Shown here in pieces: positions 46,066 through 57,660 of a stretch of 64,000 bases of DNA (its first letter is position 1; the number at the start of each line of letters is the position of its first letter). Made by a program: the position numbers and the translations under genes. Source of the DNA: Podaxis mareebaensis (taxonomy: Eukaryota; Basidiomycota; Agaricomycetes; Agaricales; Agaricaceae). The stretch lies in assembly GCA_018524725.1 (NCBI GenBank), contig JAEUWP010000213.1, positions 1 to 64,000 of the forward strand, read 5' to 3'. The notes under the pieces are model-generated. The model saw only the letters and a list, made by a program, of their open reading frames with translations, was not told the DNA's origin and made no database searches.

Positions 46066-48499
46066 TCACTCACGGAGCGCGAGATGCTTGGAGTAAAAAC
46101 GGCTTAACGCAAAACTCCCTGGGTTGCAAAATCAGTACTCGCCACGAACATCTCCAATGGGCATTCCTTACCCATCATAAACCACAAGTTTCGCACACCA
46201 AGGTCGCCCCAAATACCTTTCCACTCGCCCTCATCATCCAACCCCCAGATCTCGCCTACATCTTTAAAGGTCTCGGGGTCTACAACGCCCTTAACGACAT
46301 CACGAGCATTCCCGAGCCTGCCCAAAGTTCATTAGACGGTTTCCGTTTCCAAAGTGAAGACCCTTACCCTGTGCAAAACACGACTACATCGGCGGGAAGT
46401 TCGCTCCCATCTGTGAACTTTAAGCCAGTCTCGGTGAAACTTTCCAGTTTAGAATCATTTTTCAGCTTGATTTTACCATCAATGACGTATTGACTACCAC
46501 CAACATCTGTCACAGAGAGTCAGCGTGGCCGAGGTCAAATAAGTTATCTCCCCACCTAGATAGTAGCCTCCTGTCCTCGTGTATGCGCTCAACAAGAAAC
46601 CGGCATCCTTGTATCCACGTTCGAGTCTGAAGCCAACGCGTCGAAGACCTTCAAGAGTTTCCCTGAAGCCGCATAAGGGGTGAGGGATCAAATATTACAG
46701 GTGAGTACTGTCCTCACTTATCCACTTCTTCAATCACTGATGTATTTCGATAGTGGAGACCAACATTAAGAAGATTTGGGAACGACGCGGATATCCTGTC
46801 AGCCACAGCAGTTGGCGGTCCAGACTCCTCGAATAAGCCTGGGAACGCTGTAAGGATTCCACTAAAAACGAAATGCACTTGTAATCGCTCACCTGCCACA
46901 GTAATCCTCATTCCCTTCTGCACAGACATTACATACGTCGAGCTGCGTTGGTACATGGTTACATCTATAGCTGCGATGTTAGAAGACATTTCGGTGAGTC
47001 GTAGTCGGATATCCGTACCAACTCCATGGTCATAATAATCCACGCCGAGGTCGTGAGCTGGTCGTACCGCAGTGAGAAAGTATTGTCAGACTAGATGAAC
47101 ATGTTATACCAGAAGTTCCTGATCCAATGAGAACCACTTTCTTCCCTATGTGGTCTGTCGCCTTCTTATGTTGGGTTGAATGCAGAATCTGCCCTTTGAA
47201 TTTTCCCTGAGATCATCTTCAACATCAAGACGTCATAAAGAGATGGAAGTATTGTTACCATCCCGGGATATGTGGGCATATATGCGGCACCCCCAGAGAG
47301 GCCAGTAGCAAAAATGACGTGTTTCACTGTGAGGACGCGTGTTCCTTCTTTCTGTCCCTTGAATGATACTGTGACCTTGTAAATCCCAGTAGAGGGGTCC
47401 CTCTGAATATGGGAAACGGTCGACGACGTCCACACATTTAATTCCATTGACTCCGCATAGAACTCCAGCCAGTTCGCCAGCTGGTGGCCCAAATGTCAAC
47501 AAATTTCCAAAATACAGGACATAGAAATTACCTTCTTGGCGGGGGAGAATACCGGCCAGTTTGGAGGGAACCTGAGAAGTCGAAATGAGCAAAGGGTAGC
47601 GATCGCAGCTGAGGCAACACCTACGAGATGTACGGCAAGTGGTCCAACCCTAGAAAACGTCAGACCCACAAAAATACCATTGGAAGGAGTCACTTACAAA
47701 CGGGATCATGGAGACACAAAGCGTCGTAGCGATTCCTCCAGTTATCTCCTACCCTCTCGTTCTTCTCTATTACCAGGTTCGAAACTCCAAGCAGTTTGAG
47801 TCTCGCAGCGATCTCCAGACCACTGTGGCCAGCACCAATGATTATCACAGTGGGGTCCGCATCCTCGAAACGCCTTTCCTTTTCTCGGAGACTTTCCCAC
47901 TTTCCATGATCAGATACCTGGTTACGCAGGTGTCCGACCTTTTCAGGGAAGCCCTTTAAGTCCTCGAGGTTTGTGAAGATACAATGCGCCCTCCATCGAA
48001 TCTGTTGCTGCCCATCAAGCGTAGGGACCAGGCGAAAGACACCTGAAGCTAGTCCAACGTTGGTTTCGAAAGTGAACATTCCGATGACCCAAACAAGATC
48101 GGGATACGGTTTGGCGAGAAACGGTGCAAGTCCTTCGCCATCACTGGTACTCTTCAGTCGTAAGTTGCTGATACCGGAGTTTTTGAGACGGTCAACCAAG
48201 AATCGGCGGATGCGAGGAGTACCCTCGAAAGTACGGAAATCCCAGGTAAGTGCGAGTAGGTCACGCCAATACACTGAAACTTGGTCCGCAGTCTCGGGAC
48301 GCGCAGAATCGAAGGAAGACTGGATTAGGAGATGGTTGATGATGCTGTCGACGTCGTTCGAGGTGATCTTTTCCGCGAAAGACGTGAACCATTCACTTGC
48401 GACCTTCGGGGCATCAATATCTCCGGGGAGCGATGAGACTCCAAGCTTGTTGAGGGTGGGTAGGGGTGCTTCAGATGGGTGCGAACTGGTTGAGTTCAT
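46066..48499 (-). CDS. flavin-containing monooxygenase, separate subfamily (copy D)
   Basis: Eleven exons: 47698-48499, 47625-47649, 47532-47571, 47259-47480, 47110-47206, 46893-47057, 46718-46847, 46556-46662, 46368-46506, 46172-46317, 46066-46118; 1926 nt, 641 residues. An N-terminal extension of about 215 residues precedes the canonical FAD site GAGHSG (about 222-227), followed by NWRNRYDALCLHDPVW. The FMO motif FKGQILHS is at about 366-373, the NADPH site GSGTSAHDL near 391, then TMYQRSSTY. CTG lies in the position of FATG, and the end reads SRFYSKHLAL. Canonical GxGxxG here contrasts with GxSxxG in the array copies. Differing intron positions show it is not a recent duplicate of them. 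Likely a soluble NADPH-dependent oxygenase; substrate unknown. Confidence 0.9.
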
Positions 48500-48873
48500 G
48501 ATGTGTAAAGGGAGGTAGTCAAGTTCGGAGGATATCAGATGCCTGAACGAAGGTGCTGATTTATGAGGCTGCGATGACTTACCGTAATGGCTCGGAGATT
48601 TGCAGTAAGTAACCAACAAACAGTTTCTCTCCTGTCCTCATCTACACCTTAGGAATAGGGAAATACCGCTTTCTCACGAAGAAGGATACGTTCAACCAAG
48701 CGTTGTTCCAAGAACCTCGCTGGCTGACTCAGATTGGAGTGTTGGAATACATTGCCTATTCAGCCATGTCGTTGAATAGCCCGTGGGTCTCTTCCTCATC
48801 CGTAGTCGTAGTTTCTGGGGGAACATACGTCGGACTCACTAGTATATCAATGACATAAGCCACAGGCTTCTGG

Positions 48874-49432
48874 ATGAGAAATCGGCTACCGGAGTTTGCA
48901 AATAACTCAACTACGCATCTTCCACAATCGTATGCCCTTGAAAAGTTACGCTACAACCACACCCACCTACTCTCCTCATCCCTTGAAGAAATTTTTTACC
49001 AAAAGAATTTGACTTCCAACATCTCAACGATTACGAGATTGGGACATGGAGTGGGTCATTATTCTGTTACCATTACGAAGAGTGGGCTGAATAACCCCAC
49101 AGAGGCCGACATTCTTTGGAGCCTCATCGTGAAAGGGGTGAAGTTTATGGGGATACCTAAGGACCGCCACAAAAAGATCTCAAAAATATCGAATGAGGGA
49201 AGTGTCAGATGATGTGTGTGTCACAATAACCTTCAAGTGTGAATATTTGTCCACAACAGGCTGGAATGCGAAGAAACGAGTCGCGAATATCGGTGAAAAA
49301 GTGGCTGGTGGGGCCGGAAGCCCTATATGGAGAAATGAGTTTCTGGATACTGTATCTGAACTCCGACCTATCGTTGGAAAAGGAAATCGAAGCTTAGCCC
49401 ATGACGTAACTTGGTTCTTATTTGAATCATAG
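48874..49432 (+). CDS. possible gene, two overlapping frames
   Basis: A 112-codon ATG frame (48874-49212) overlaps a second open frame (49193-49432) whose product (VTITFKCEY, GWNAKKRV, GAGSPIWRNEF) looks protein-like. A small intron or a frameshift near 49195 could join them. No family recognised and no promoter element seen. Confidence 0.25.
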
Positions 49433-51394
49433 TCATGTCGGATAGCCTGTATTCAAGGTTAACAGGGAATAAGACTGAGTTGGATTCTGGCCTTGGTGCC
49501 TCGCCAATAGTCTGGGGTACCCGATGTAAGCCTTGTTATTCTAATCTCATGCGACTTCATATGATAGGGGTCGGAATGTAGGGGTGCCGAACCGGCTACT
49601 TATGCATGGAGACTAGCATGAAACATTTCGTCAACCCTGTGTCACGCCATGTTTTTAGAGTATATAAGTAGTGTGCTCCCAGCAACAGGTTGACCTCCCA
49701 GTATGAAGTATTAGCTCCTCAGCCTAGGCAAACAAAGAAGCCCAGGGGCATTTGGTGAACGTCTCGCACCAGTATCCTCTCCTCTACGCCTCGGCAATGG
49801 TCGATGCATGTGTCCAGGACACGTGGCACCCTCTCGGAGGGTTCTATGCCCATTCCTCAAGTGCCAGTCCCCCCGGAACTCACGCCATCCACCCCGAGTG
49901 CATGGCCCAAAAGGGACTCTACACTCTCCCCCTTCTCTCTCTTTTGTTAGTGCCCCAATCGCTTTCGAATTCGCGCCCTCACCAGGGGTGTATGACTCCC
50001 GCGGAACTCTACACTCAGATCAACCCCACCTCGCGAAGAGCGCTGGGCCCACCGGCCCACAACCTACCGAGGACCCAACCGGCTGCATCTCCCCTCAGAT
50101 CCATAGCACATCCACATGAGCCTAGTGGTACAGAAGGTGCGCGGAAGCTCCAGTGGGACTTCTGACTAACTATTTGGGGTCGGCAGGGAGGACAAAGGAC
50201 GGTGATGCTTATGGGCCTATACAAGCGCGGAGCTGGCAACGGAAGGTGCGACAGCCTAGTTGAAGGGAGTTGCACCAACCAGTTGTCGTGGAGGGAAGGT
50301 CGTGCCACGAGCCCGTGACCATGACGCCAGATCCGAAGACCCACAGTACTTGCCACTGATTTGACACGATATGATTGGTTCGACGTTCCAACGAAACGAT
50401 AATTAACATGTAGAGGCAGTGGAGGTGGGTATGGTGATTACGATGCCCTGGAGAATGCATCACTGGTGAGTGTAATCGGGAAAAGAATTCGTGGTGATCC
50501 GTGGTGTAAAAACCCCGTCATCAACTCAGTCTAGGAGCGCAAAAGGAATGCGGCGGGAGCATATGTACGTCTGGCAGCATGAGATATCTCCTCATTCCTC
50601 TTCTTCCGTGTGGGCACGCATATTGTCAGAGAGTCGAGGACGGAGGGATGGAAGAGCCATCCTGAGACATGGAAGCGGCCACTATGGAATCTGGGTGAGA
50701 TTGGACTCCGGATAATGACAGGGTCGTGTCAGTGAGAAGTTCGGACGTTTAGAATGGTTCAAATCCTTCCATACCACCGACGTGCTGCGCCGTTAGGAGG
50801 TTTAGGCGTCAAGAGCGTCTCGGAAATAACGTAGGTCAGAGTGAGTGCTTGAAGCTGTGGGACCCGCCATAGGAGTGAGTTGGTAGTGTATTGTTTCGGT
50901 TCCTTGGGTCCGAAAGCGAAAGGCATGGTCCGTGTTGGAGCCCGATGTAGATCTACAAGTGTCATGGGAATGGCCGGCAAGTCGGGACATGTGATGGCAA
51001 GTTGAGCCAATCCCAGGTGCTACCGTCGACCACGGGAGGTTTACGCTATACATCGCTAATCCGATCTGGTTGGGTCTCATCTCTCGGGAAACTCCATCGT
51101 CTGCTGTCTACGGCAGCGCCCCCCTTCCAACTGCTTGTCCCTCCTCCTCCTCCCACCTCCTCGAATACCTTGCAAAAACCTTCCGCTATTCGCTCTTTGG
51201 TTTATCCCAACAATTCCTTGTTCTCTGGATAACGGCCACATTTTCTGAAGAAAAGGGTAACATTTAATTGAATACAAAAATCCTAGGCTGAGTATAGGGG
51301 CATAAAAAACTAGAAATTTAGCAGAAATTCAACACCTGACAATCGTGGTCCAAGACTAAAGGAAAGCTTTCTAGTTGACAGTCCTTCCCTTCCT
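49433..51394. other. intergenic, no supported gene
   Basis: Two frames around 49752-50165 overlap on the same strand and are Pro/Ser-rich, typical of chance ORFs in C-rich DNA. A TATATAAG element at about 49661 could serve a small unannotated transcript. Confidence 0.45.
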
Positions 51395-52102
51395 TCATAT
51401 CTCACCTAATTTCAAACACCATGTTTCCGTCGTCTCTCCGAGGCGCATTAACCCTTTCCACATCCATACTTCTACCTCGATCTCTGCCCCATCCCAATCT
51501 GCTATCCTCACCCATCTCGAAAGGCTAGTAGTCGTCTCTCCCGGGTCTGTTCTGGAGCTGATTTCCTGCATCCACCTAATCACTCTCCTCTGGACATCTT
51601 GCACTGTGACGTATCCACATCCATCCTGTGGCTCAACGACGAACCAATCGCCAAACTCCGTGACAATCCGCATCCTTGACGCGGGAGGGTTCGTCGCTGG
51701 TTCGGTGATTGCCTCAAAGTGTACTCGCATGTCATTGTCACTTCTCGTGATGTGATGCCCAACAGCGCCCCAGAGATATTCTGGGTACTCGGGCATAAAG
51801 GTGATGGTTGGCTGTGCAACCGGGCGTTGCCTTTTATGGAAGGCGAGTCGGGCATCCATCCCAGACGTAGCGTCGTTCTGGAAGAGAAGAGCCATTGGGA
51901 GCAATTGATCGTCGCCGTGGCTTATGGTGACTGCTTGTCGGAATTGAATCTGTTCCTCTTCCGCTGGCAGCTCCCTGGGCACTAATTTCGGTGCGCCAGG
52001 ATGCAGCACGTTGCGGTGAAGGTCATATTGCCCCTGCTGTCCATCGAGGTTTGCCCTATTTTGACTGGACGATCTCAAACCATCGGAACGATTATTCGCC
52101 AT
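51395..52102 (-). CDS. DUF6699-like family protein, copy 1
   Basis: Single exon, ATG start, 235 residues. The C-terminal half carries a block (WFVVEPQDGCGYVTVQDVQ, RRVIRWMQEI) that closely parallels the protein at 60793-61467 (VIVVRKRPGMGFVTVADVQ, DAVIHWMEDN). Both resemble the basidiomycete DUF6699 family, in which such a block precedes a helix. I recognise this only by pattern, and its function is unknown. A central YLWGAVGHHI matches YLIWGAAMEA in the partner. The 5-prime end of this gene is included in the segment duplicated at 57.4-60.6 kb. No stop or frameshift. Confidence 0.65.
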   Translation of the reverse strand: MANNRSDGLRSSSQNRANLDGQQGQYDLHRNVLHPGAPKLVPRELPAEEEQIQFRQAVTISHGDDQLLPMALLFQNDATSGMDARLAFHKRQRPVAQPTITFMPEYPEYLWGAVGHHITRSDNDMRVHFEAITEPATNPPASRMRIVTEFGDWFVVEPQDGCGYVTVQDVQRRVIRWMQEISSRTDPGETTTSLSRWVRIADWDGAEIEVEVWMWKGLMRLGETTETWCLKLGEI

Positions 52103-54910
52103 GGCCTTACAAATCTGGGTTATGTTTACTCCAAACTCTGTATCTGTCTGGATTCTGCTTGATCGGGAGTCCTGTCAGCTAGTGGTCGCCTTTCTCTGGT
52201 TCTGCGAGCATGTTCCCTCACCTTCGGTTGTCCGGTCACCGTTCGCAATCTCGGAGCTCTAGTTGAATAAACAAATCGGTTTTCGGGACTCTACTCATGG
52301 CGCTTCAATTCCATGTTCGTTTCTGCAATATTGAGAATTCACGAACCACTTAAAACTTTTTCTCGGGTTGTGAAGTCGGATGGTGTGTAACGCTCGTCTT
52401 CGGCCTCGCTGTGCTGGAGACATGTCATCAACTAGAAGAACGGATAAAGAACGCTGTTGCTCTTTACCTCAATGCCGTTCCGTTGACCTTGTGCGTGTCT
52501 TTGTAACTGGATCTTTCAAGCTGTGTCCACGGCGCTTTTGTTGCTCGCTCTCGGCCGTCGTTCGTCTCGTCTACCTCGAAGAATGTATGGCGCTGGACTG
52601 GGAGACAACCCTTTCCAGTTTTCAGCTGGTTTGAATCAACGCGAGGTCAATATTGGACTTGGGCTTGCCTCTACCTGGTGGCCAGCGATGTACGGTCCAC
52701 GTAGCGAGAAACTTGGCAGTCTTTTGTGATGCTTGAATTCAAGTGCGTAGGAATGTAAGGGGAACGATAATACAATCGCACAACAAAGGCAAGCTTTGCC
52801 TGTGCACTGCTAATGGCTGAGGGAGGGATTTCGTCGCTCTGCGAAGTATGGCTCCGCACGAGGCAGCAGCCTCTCCTGCCATATGTGGGAATCTGTCTAC
52901 TCTCGTGACCCGTTATTTATTTATGTCGTTCTGATTTCTGGGCGTTGATGCATCACATGTACGTGTCGTATCTCTAGGATCGAAATTGAAAGCTTTGGTA
53001 ACTTGGAATGGCTTAACGGACGTGTATTAGGCTTCGAATATGAGGATTAGAAATGGTCGTGGTATGAGACACTTGTGATAAAAATAAACGAGAGTGAAGT
53101 GTTTGTTGTTGCGCATTGAGTATCACTTCCAAGGTCCGCGATAGATTGACGCCATTTGGCCATGTTGTGCCCTGGCGTATTTGATCGAACACATTCGCTC
53201 TCCTTCATGCACCTCAACGCATATCAAGGGGAGTCGGGGGAAAGGACCTCTGTTCCTTCGCACCTCTTCTCTCCCATCTTACACACTCCAGTTTCTCAGT
53301 GCAGGTATGCTCCTCAGCCATAGCCCATAGCTCCTGGTCATCAGTGATATCCATCTGCGCAGTTCTATCTCGACGTGCAGCCCGTTCGCACTGGCATAGC
53401 GCAAACTCCGCCTTCGTCGCCCTACACGATGTCTAGTCCAGAAACTCAAGCCGACTTCCGCAGTAAGCACAACGCCTCCAGGAACACGAAGCGCTGTAAC
53501 CGTCCCACCCATAGCTACCACCGCCAAACGTATCTACGACAAGGTGTACTCATTTGACCGAACAACTTGCTTTCCGCCCGCACCTAAACTTGCCACCATT
53601 GATCTTCCCGTCGTCGACCTTACCAACGAGGCAATGGTGATCGTGAGCACTGGCGAAGGAGAGCCAGCGATTGATGGCTTGTTGTTACATACTGAGCAAT
53701 GCTCGAGCGCGTAGCAAATGTTTATCGTACTCTGTCTGCTTACTAGTCTATGTGGTCCGTGCCCGTTTTTTCATTGTATTGCTGCTTATGACATCACATG
53801 GTTTATTGCTGTATGCACAGCGTTTTTGCGCACGTGGAAGGTCGATCCGTGGTTGTGATCCGTTTCGGATGCTGACAAAGATCTCGGAGTGCGCGCATAC
53901 GATCGAGCTTGAAGGACGTTCCGCTCTTACTGAAGGATATGATGACACTGTCTACCGCTTGTATCGCTGTTGAAGATAGTTACTGAAGTAATTGTGACTG
54001 AGTTGGAGCATGATCGCCACTCTGATCTACAGCGATCGTCTTGTGAAGTGCCGGCGGCAATGATGAGTGACTGAATTTCCAATTATTTTTGATCCGTGCC
54101 TCGGTTGCCGTTCTAGGATTTCCTGTGTGGGTGGGGTTTGTTGACTTGTTCGCGTGACTATAATTACAGGAAAGTGGCATGGACACGAAAAAGGTGATTC
54201 TGTCACTGAGGCAGTTATCGAGTATATGTATTGAAGAACGGTTTGTACCTGAAGCCGCTCTGCAAGGGGCCATAGAATCACTTCTCAACACCGGCACCCG
54301 TGCGACGACAAATTCCAAGTCATTTCCAGCAGAGACGTAGACTGGGTGAGAACAATATTATATTTTAGACTCATACCAAGACAATTCACACTGACAGTGC
54401 GCGGGTCCTGATCGATGATCGCTGTATTCCCATTACCACCAAGACTCTAATTCCACCTAGCGCGATTCACCAAGACACAGGACAAGGCAGTCCGGGTATC
54501 CGATTTTTCACTGCGTGTGCAATCCTACCAGTAATATCTGGACCCGACAAGGCTCGTCCTTCATATATAGGCCGGAAAGTTCAGTTAAGCGCAAATTGCA
54601 AAGGGGGTCCCCGAGGTACGTCTCGTCTCATTTTGTGCTCCGTGCGTGCGGCGATTGTAAGTGTTGGAAGAACGAGAGACAGGCTGGCAAGTTAAAGGGG
54701 TCATAGCAGAGACAGAGCAGGTGTGGGCTGAATGCGTCGCCTCCATATCGATCCCAACCCAAGGTCCTGTCCGGGTAGGTTACGGATAACAACAAGTGGA
54801 CAAGGCATCATAGTAGTCAAGTATCGAGAGATCTGAGACAGAAGGAAGCTCCACCTACGAGCCTAGAATGGGTGGGACGCGGGTCACACACTGCGCTTCC
54901 AAATGTGCCT
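51920..54910. repeat. segmental duplication, copy I (partner 57488-60595)
   Basis: About 3 kb is collinear with 57488-60595. Landmarks: TTTTGACTGGACGATCTCAAA, GTGTTTACTCCAAACTC-like, TTGCCTGTGCACTG, ACAATCGCACAAC, GCCACCATTGATCTTCCCGT, AATTTCCAATTATTT, AAGTGCCGGCGGCAA and CATAGTAGTCAAGTATCG. Divergence is moderate, with many small indels. Together with the coiled-coil relic that follows, it represents a larger duplicated block. Confidence 0.8.
53475..53715 (+). pseudogene. small conserved ORF, copy I (no ATG)
   Basis: The open frame encodes KRIYDKVYSFDRTTCFPP then LATIDLPVVDLT. It aligns without indels for about 60 codons with 59144-59332, where an ATG is present. Here the ATG position reads GCT. 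Either an upstream exon supplies the start or this copy is dead. No family recognised. Confidence 0.4.
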
Positions 54911-54949
54911 AACTAGGATCCTGGCAGGAACAAGCGAAGACCAAGCACG

Positions 54950-56020
54950 TGGGAACGTCACAAGATTTCGGGTGGCATGTGACTACATACATCAACCCAC
55001 ACAATAGGGATCGGCGATCGCGTCGGTGGCAGCCACCATTCCTTTTGAGTCTTCTCACCTCAGTGTCCTCCTGACTATGCCGACTATTGCTAGCGCAGGG
55101 GACTATCTGTATCACCTGAGGAAGACACGAAGTCAGTGATTCATCAAACTTACAATGTCAATGCCTGATCTTGAGGCGCAACTCTAGTGACGCTGCGTCA
55201 CCCTCCACCTGCAACTTCTCAGGAGTTTGGAAAGGCGAAAGAACCCAAAGGCTCGCTTATCGCTACTGCACTCAACGCATCGGGTGCCCTGCCACCTGTG
55301 ACCCCAGCCAGTATCAAACAGCTTACAAAGAGTATTTCGTAACTCCGTGACACTGTTGCTGTCAAGCAAACCAAACATCGATCAGCTCACAGACCTTATT
55401 ACCACTAATCAAAGGGACAATCAAGCCAGCATCAAACAGCTCAATAACAACATTGCCGCGAGTCAACAATATCGTTGCCGCCAACCAAACCAGCATCAAA
55501 CCGCTCACCAATAGCGTTGAGCGACTCGATGAAACCGTTGCCGCCAGTCAACGAGAGAACCAAGCCCGCATCGAAGGCTCACCAGTGATCTTGCACAGCT
55601 TGGGGATACCATAAGGGACAATCAAGCTGGCATCGAACGGCTTAGCAACAGTGTTATACAACTCACAGTCAACGTCGCGGAGATTCGAGGTGATACCGCG
55701 AGGATGCATGATGAGATCACAGGCCCCCGTCAAGATGTCACTAAACCTCTGAAGGCGTCGAAGTGGCACCCGATGCTCCTACACAGCAATCGCGCCGGAA
55801 TCATGGAACCTACTTACAGGTTAGCGGTGGCTATTGGCGAAGGTCCTTTCTGGCATACAAACTTTTCTAGTTGTGAAGTATAAAGAACCCACTGTTCGAC
55901 TTGGCCTCAATGAGTCCGACTTCCCTGAAATGCCCACTGTACCGGAACGACGTAGGTAGATTGCAACACGCGTTGGGGTCTTTTTGGGTAAAGATAGAGG
56001 TCTACAACGTATAATAAACC
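54950..56020 (+). pseudogene. coiled-coil family gene, copy I, degraded
   Basis: Partner of 62636-63583. Pieces recognisable in shifting frames: a PPPATSQEFGKAKEP segment, heptad-like units such as IKPLTNSVERLDETVAASQ, and a 3-prime part parallel to the partner segment TEPDRRRQIAARIG (here ended by TAG in place of CAG). The position of the partner ATG reads ATA. Stops and frameshifts recur throughout. Confidence 0.55.
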
Positions 56021-56682
56021 CCCTGAATATAGGTCCGGGGTACAGACCAGCGTAGATACGAGTTGGACCCTTGCGTACTTTCACTATATTGAGCTTTAAT
56101 ATTGTTGTCGTCGAGCGTATCACCCCCAGAGGCAGGAAAGGAAACAGGGAGGACGAGATTTACTGCCAGGCCTGATGTAGGAGATGAAGTAGTGAGGAAC
56201 ATATTAGGGTGAATGTGCAAACTCCCAGATCCAAAGACAGTGTCTACATAGGTGGAGGCAAGGAGCGGGCGGTTAGAGACTTACAGAAAATGCCCACAAG
56301 AGATGCCTCCAGTAAAATAGTTATCTCTCTGTACCACCAGGATGTTGAAGAGGCGAGTTTGGGGTTAGGTGTGAGTAGTGCCGGCGTCTGTCTGGTGTCG
56401 AGGGTGATTGTGATTTGAGACGAGGAAGAGAGTTGAGAGTGAGTGGAGAGCAGAGCAGGTGGTGGGTAAGCAAAAGTTGTATTCGTCGTGCCTATGACAT
56501 GGCTTCTATACTACATTCACGGAGCTTTCGTGCAGGAGGAAATGCCAGATTACAAGAAAAACAGTCAAGAAAATGTAAAAGGGAAAAGGCAAGTACAAAT
56601 CTTATAGTTTATGACGACGTTTCGTTCCTAGTATCCATCTACAGGTACGGTGGCTGTGAAATTTTGAATGCGAAATACAAAG

Positions 56683-56871
56683 TCAAAATGACAGTCGGAT
56701 GCTGGGTGGCTCTTGATGGCATAGGGCGCTCGGAGAATGGATCCCATCGTCGAAAGGATCAAACTCCACTTTCGGAAGGTAAAAGAAGATGGTGTGCGGA
56801 ACGTTGAAAATATTTTTTGCACGATCTGGGGACGTTGGAGCGTCGAGGTCGCGAACTGACGGTGATTCCAT
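56683..56871 (-). CDS. hypothetical small protein
   Basis: ATG-initiated frame of 62 codons (MESPSVRDLDAPTSP onward), with TATAAAG about 50 bp upstream on the minus strand. A related promoter and partial coding segment (GAATAAAAGGC, then TVDDLTVRADAVSV) occurs on the minus strand at about 61640-61910, and fragments at 63660-63760. This suggests a small repeated gene family of unknown function. Splicing is unresolved. Confidence 0.3.
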   Translation of the reverse strand: MESPSVRDLDAPTSPDRAKNIFNVPHTIFFYLPKVEFDPFDDGIHSPSALCHQEPPSIRLSF

Positions 56872-56959
56872 ATGAGGAGACGGGGAATGGCGTCTACGAC
56901 ACCAGCCGAGCTCCAATCTTTATAGTATTACTTCTGCCTTTTATTCCAGATGCCCACTA

Positions 56960-57423
56960 ATGCAGGCTATGGAACCGATTTGTGTCATGATGTGAGTATT
57001 TAGAACGTGAAAAGTCTAACAGAGCAAGTGGAAATGGTTATTATCACCCCGAAATCACTGCCAGAATGGGTGGTCATTCATCAGACTATGCCTCCGGAGT
57101 CAGAAGACACCCACTGAAAAATTGGGCTCGCAGAACTGTGTCGAAAGGAGGCGTCATCGACATTTGTGGGTCCATTCTTAGATCCCACATTTGGTACGAC
57201 GAGTTGATTGGACGGTAGATAACCAACAGGTTATTTAAGGAAAGACGGAGGATCTCGGAAGGTCGTAGGCATATAAAGAAATTTTCTTATAACCTGAAGT
57301 CAACAATTCGTGTTGTACTTCAGGTATGTGAGTGCATTGTCGAGTGGTAAAGCCAAAATCTAAAGAATGATTCACGTTGTACTTCAGAGCAATCTGAGAC
57401 CGTCGTTTGCCTAAGACACTGCA
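56960..57423. other. spacer before duplicated block II
   Basis: Nothing recognised. ATTCACGTTGTACTTCAG-like words near 57368 and TTCGTGTTGTACTTCAG near 57308 form a short direct repeat about 60 bp apart. Confidence 0.4.
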
Positions 57424-57660
57424 CTACATAATGTATACCTCTCTTGTTAAATTTTCGCAACAGAATATCTCTGTTGTGGATCTGCTTCGGCTTATGATCA
57501 CTGCTCGGTAGAATTGAATATGTTCCGCGTCCACAGGCAACTCCCTGGGCCCTAATTCAGGCACCAGGACGCAGCACCGTTGCAATGAAAACCGTATTGG
57601 CTCTGCTGCCTGTTGGGTTTTGCCCAATTTTGACTGGAAGATCTCAAAAGATGGGAACAA
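57424..57660 (-). pseudogene. truncated DUF6699-like gene
   Basis: It aligns with the N-terminal third of the 51395-52102 gene (GPRELPVDAEHIQFYRAVII against VPRELPAEEEQIQFRQAVTI), then loses similarity at about 57480. The conserved C-terminal block is absent and the ATG position of the intact copy is not preserved. It marks the edge of the duplicated segment, which probably broke inside the gene. Confidence 0.6.

Noticed and set aside
49752..50165. Long plus-strand ORF, proline/serine-rich, 137 codons
   Set aside because: A second frame is open over the same DNA and the composition simply reflects C-rich sequence; no motif, partner or splice structure.
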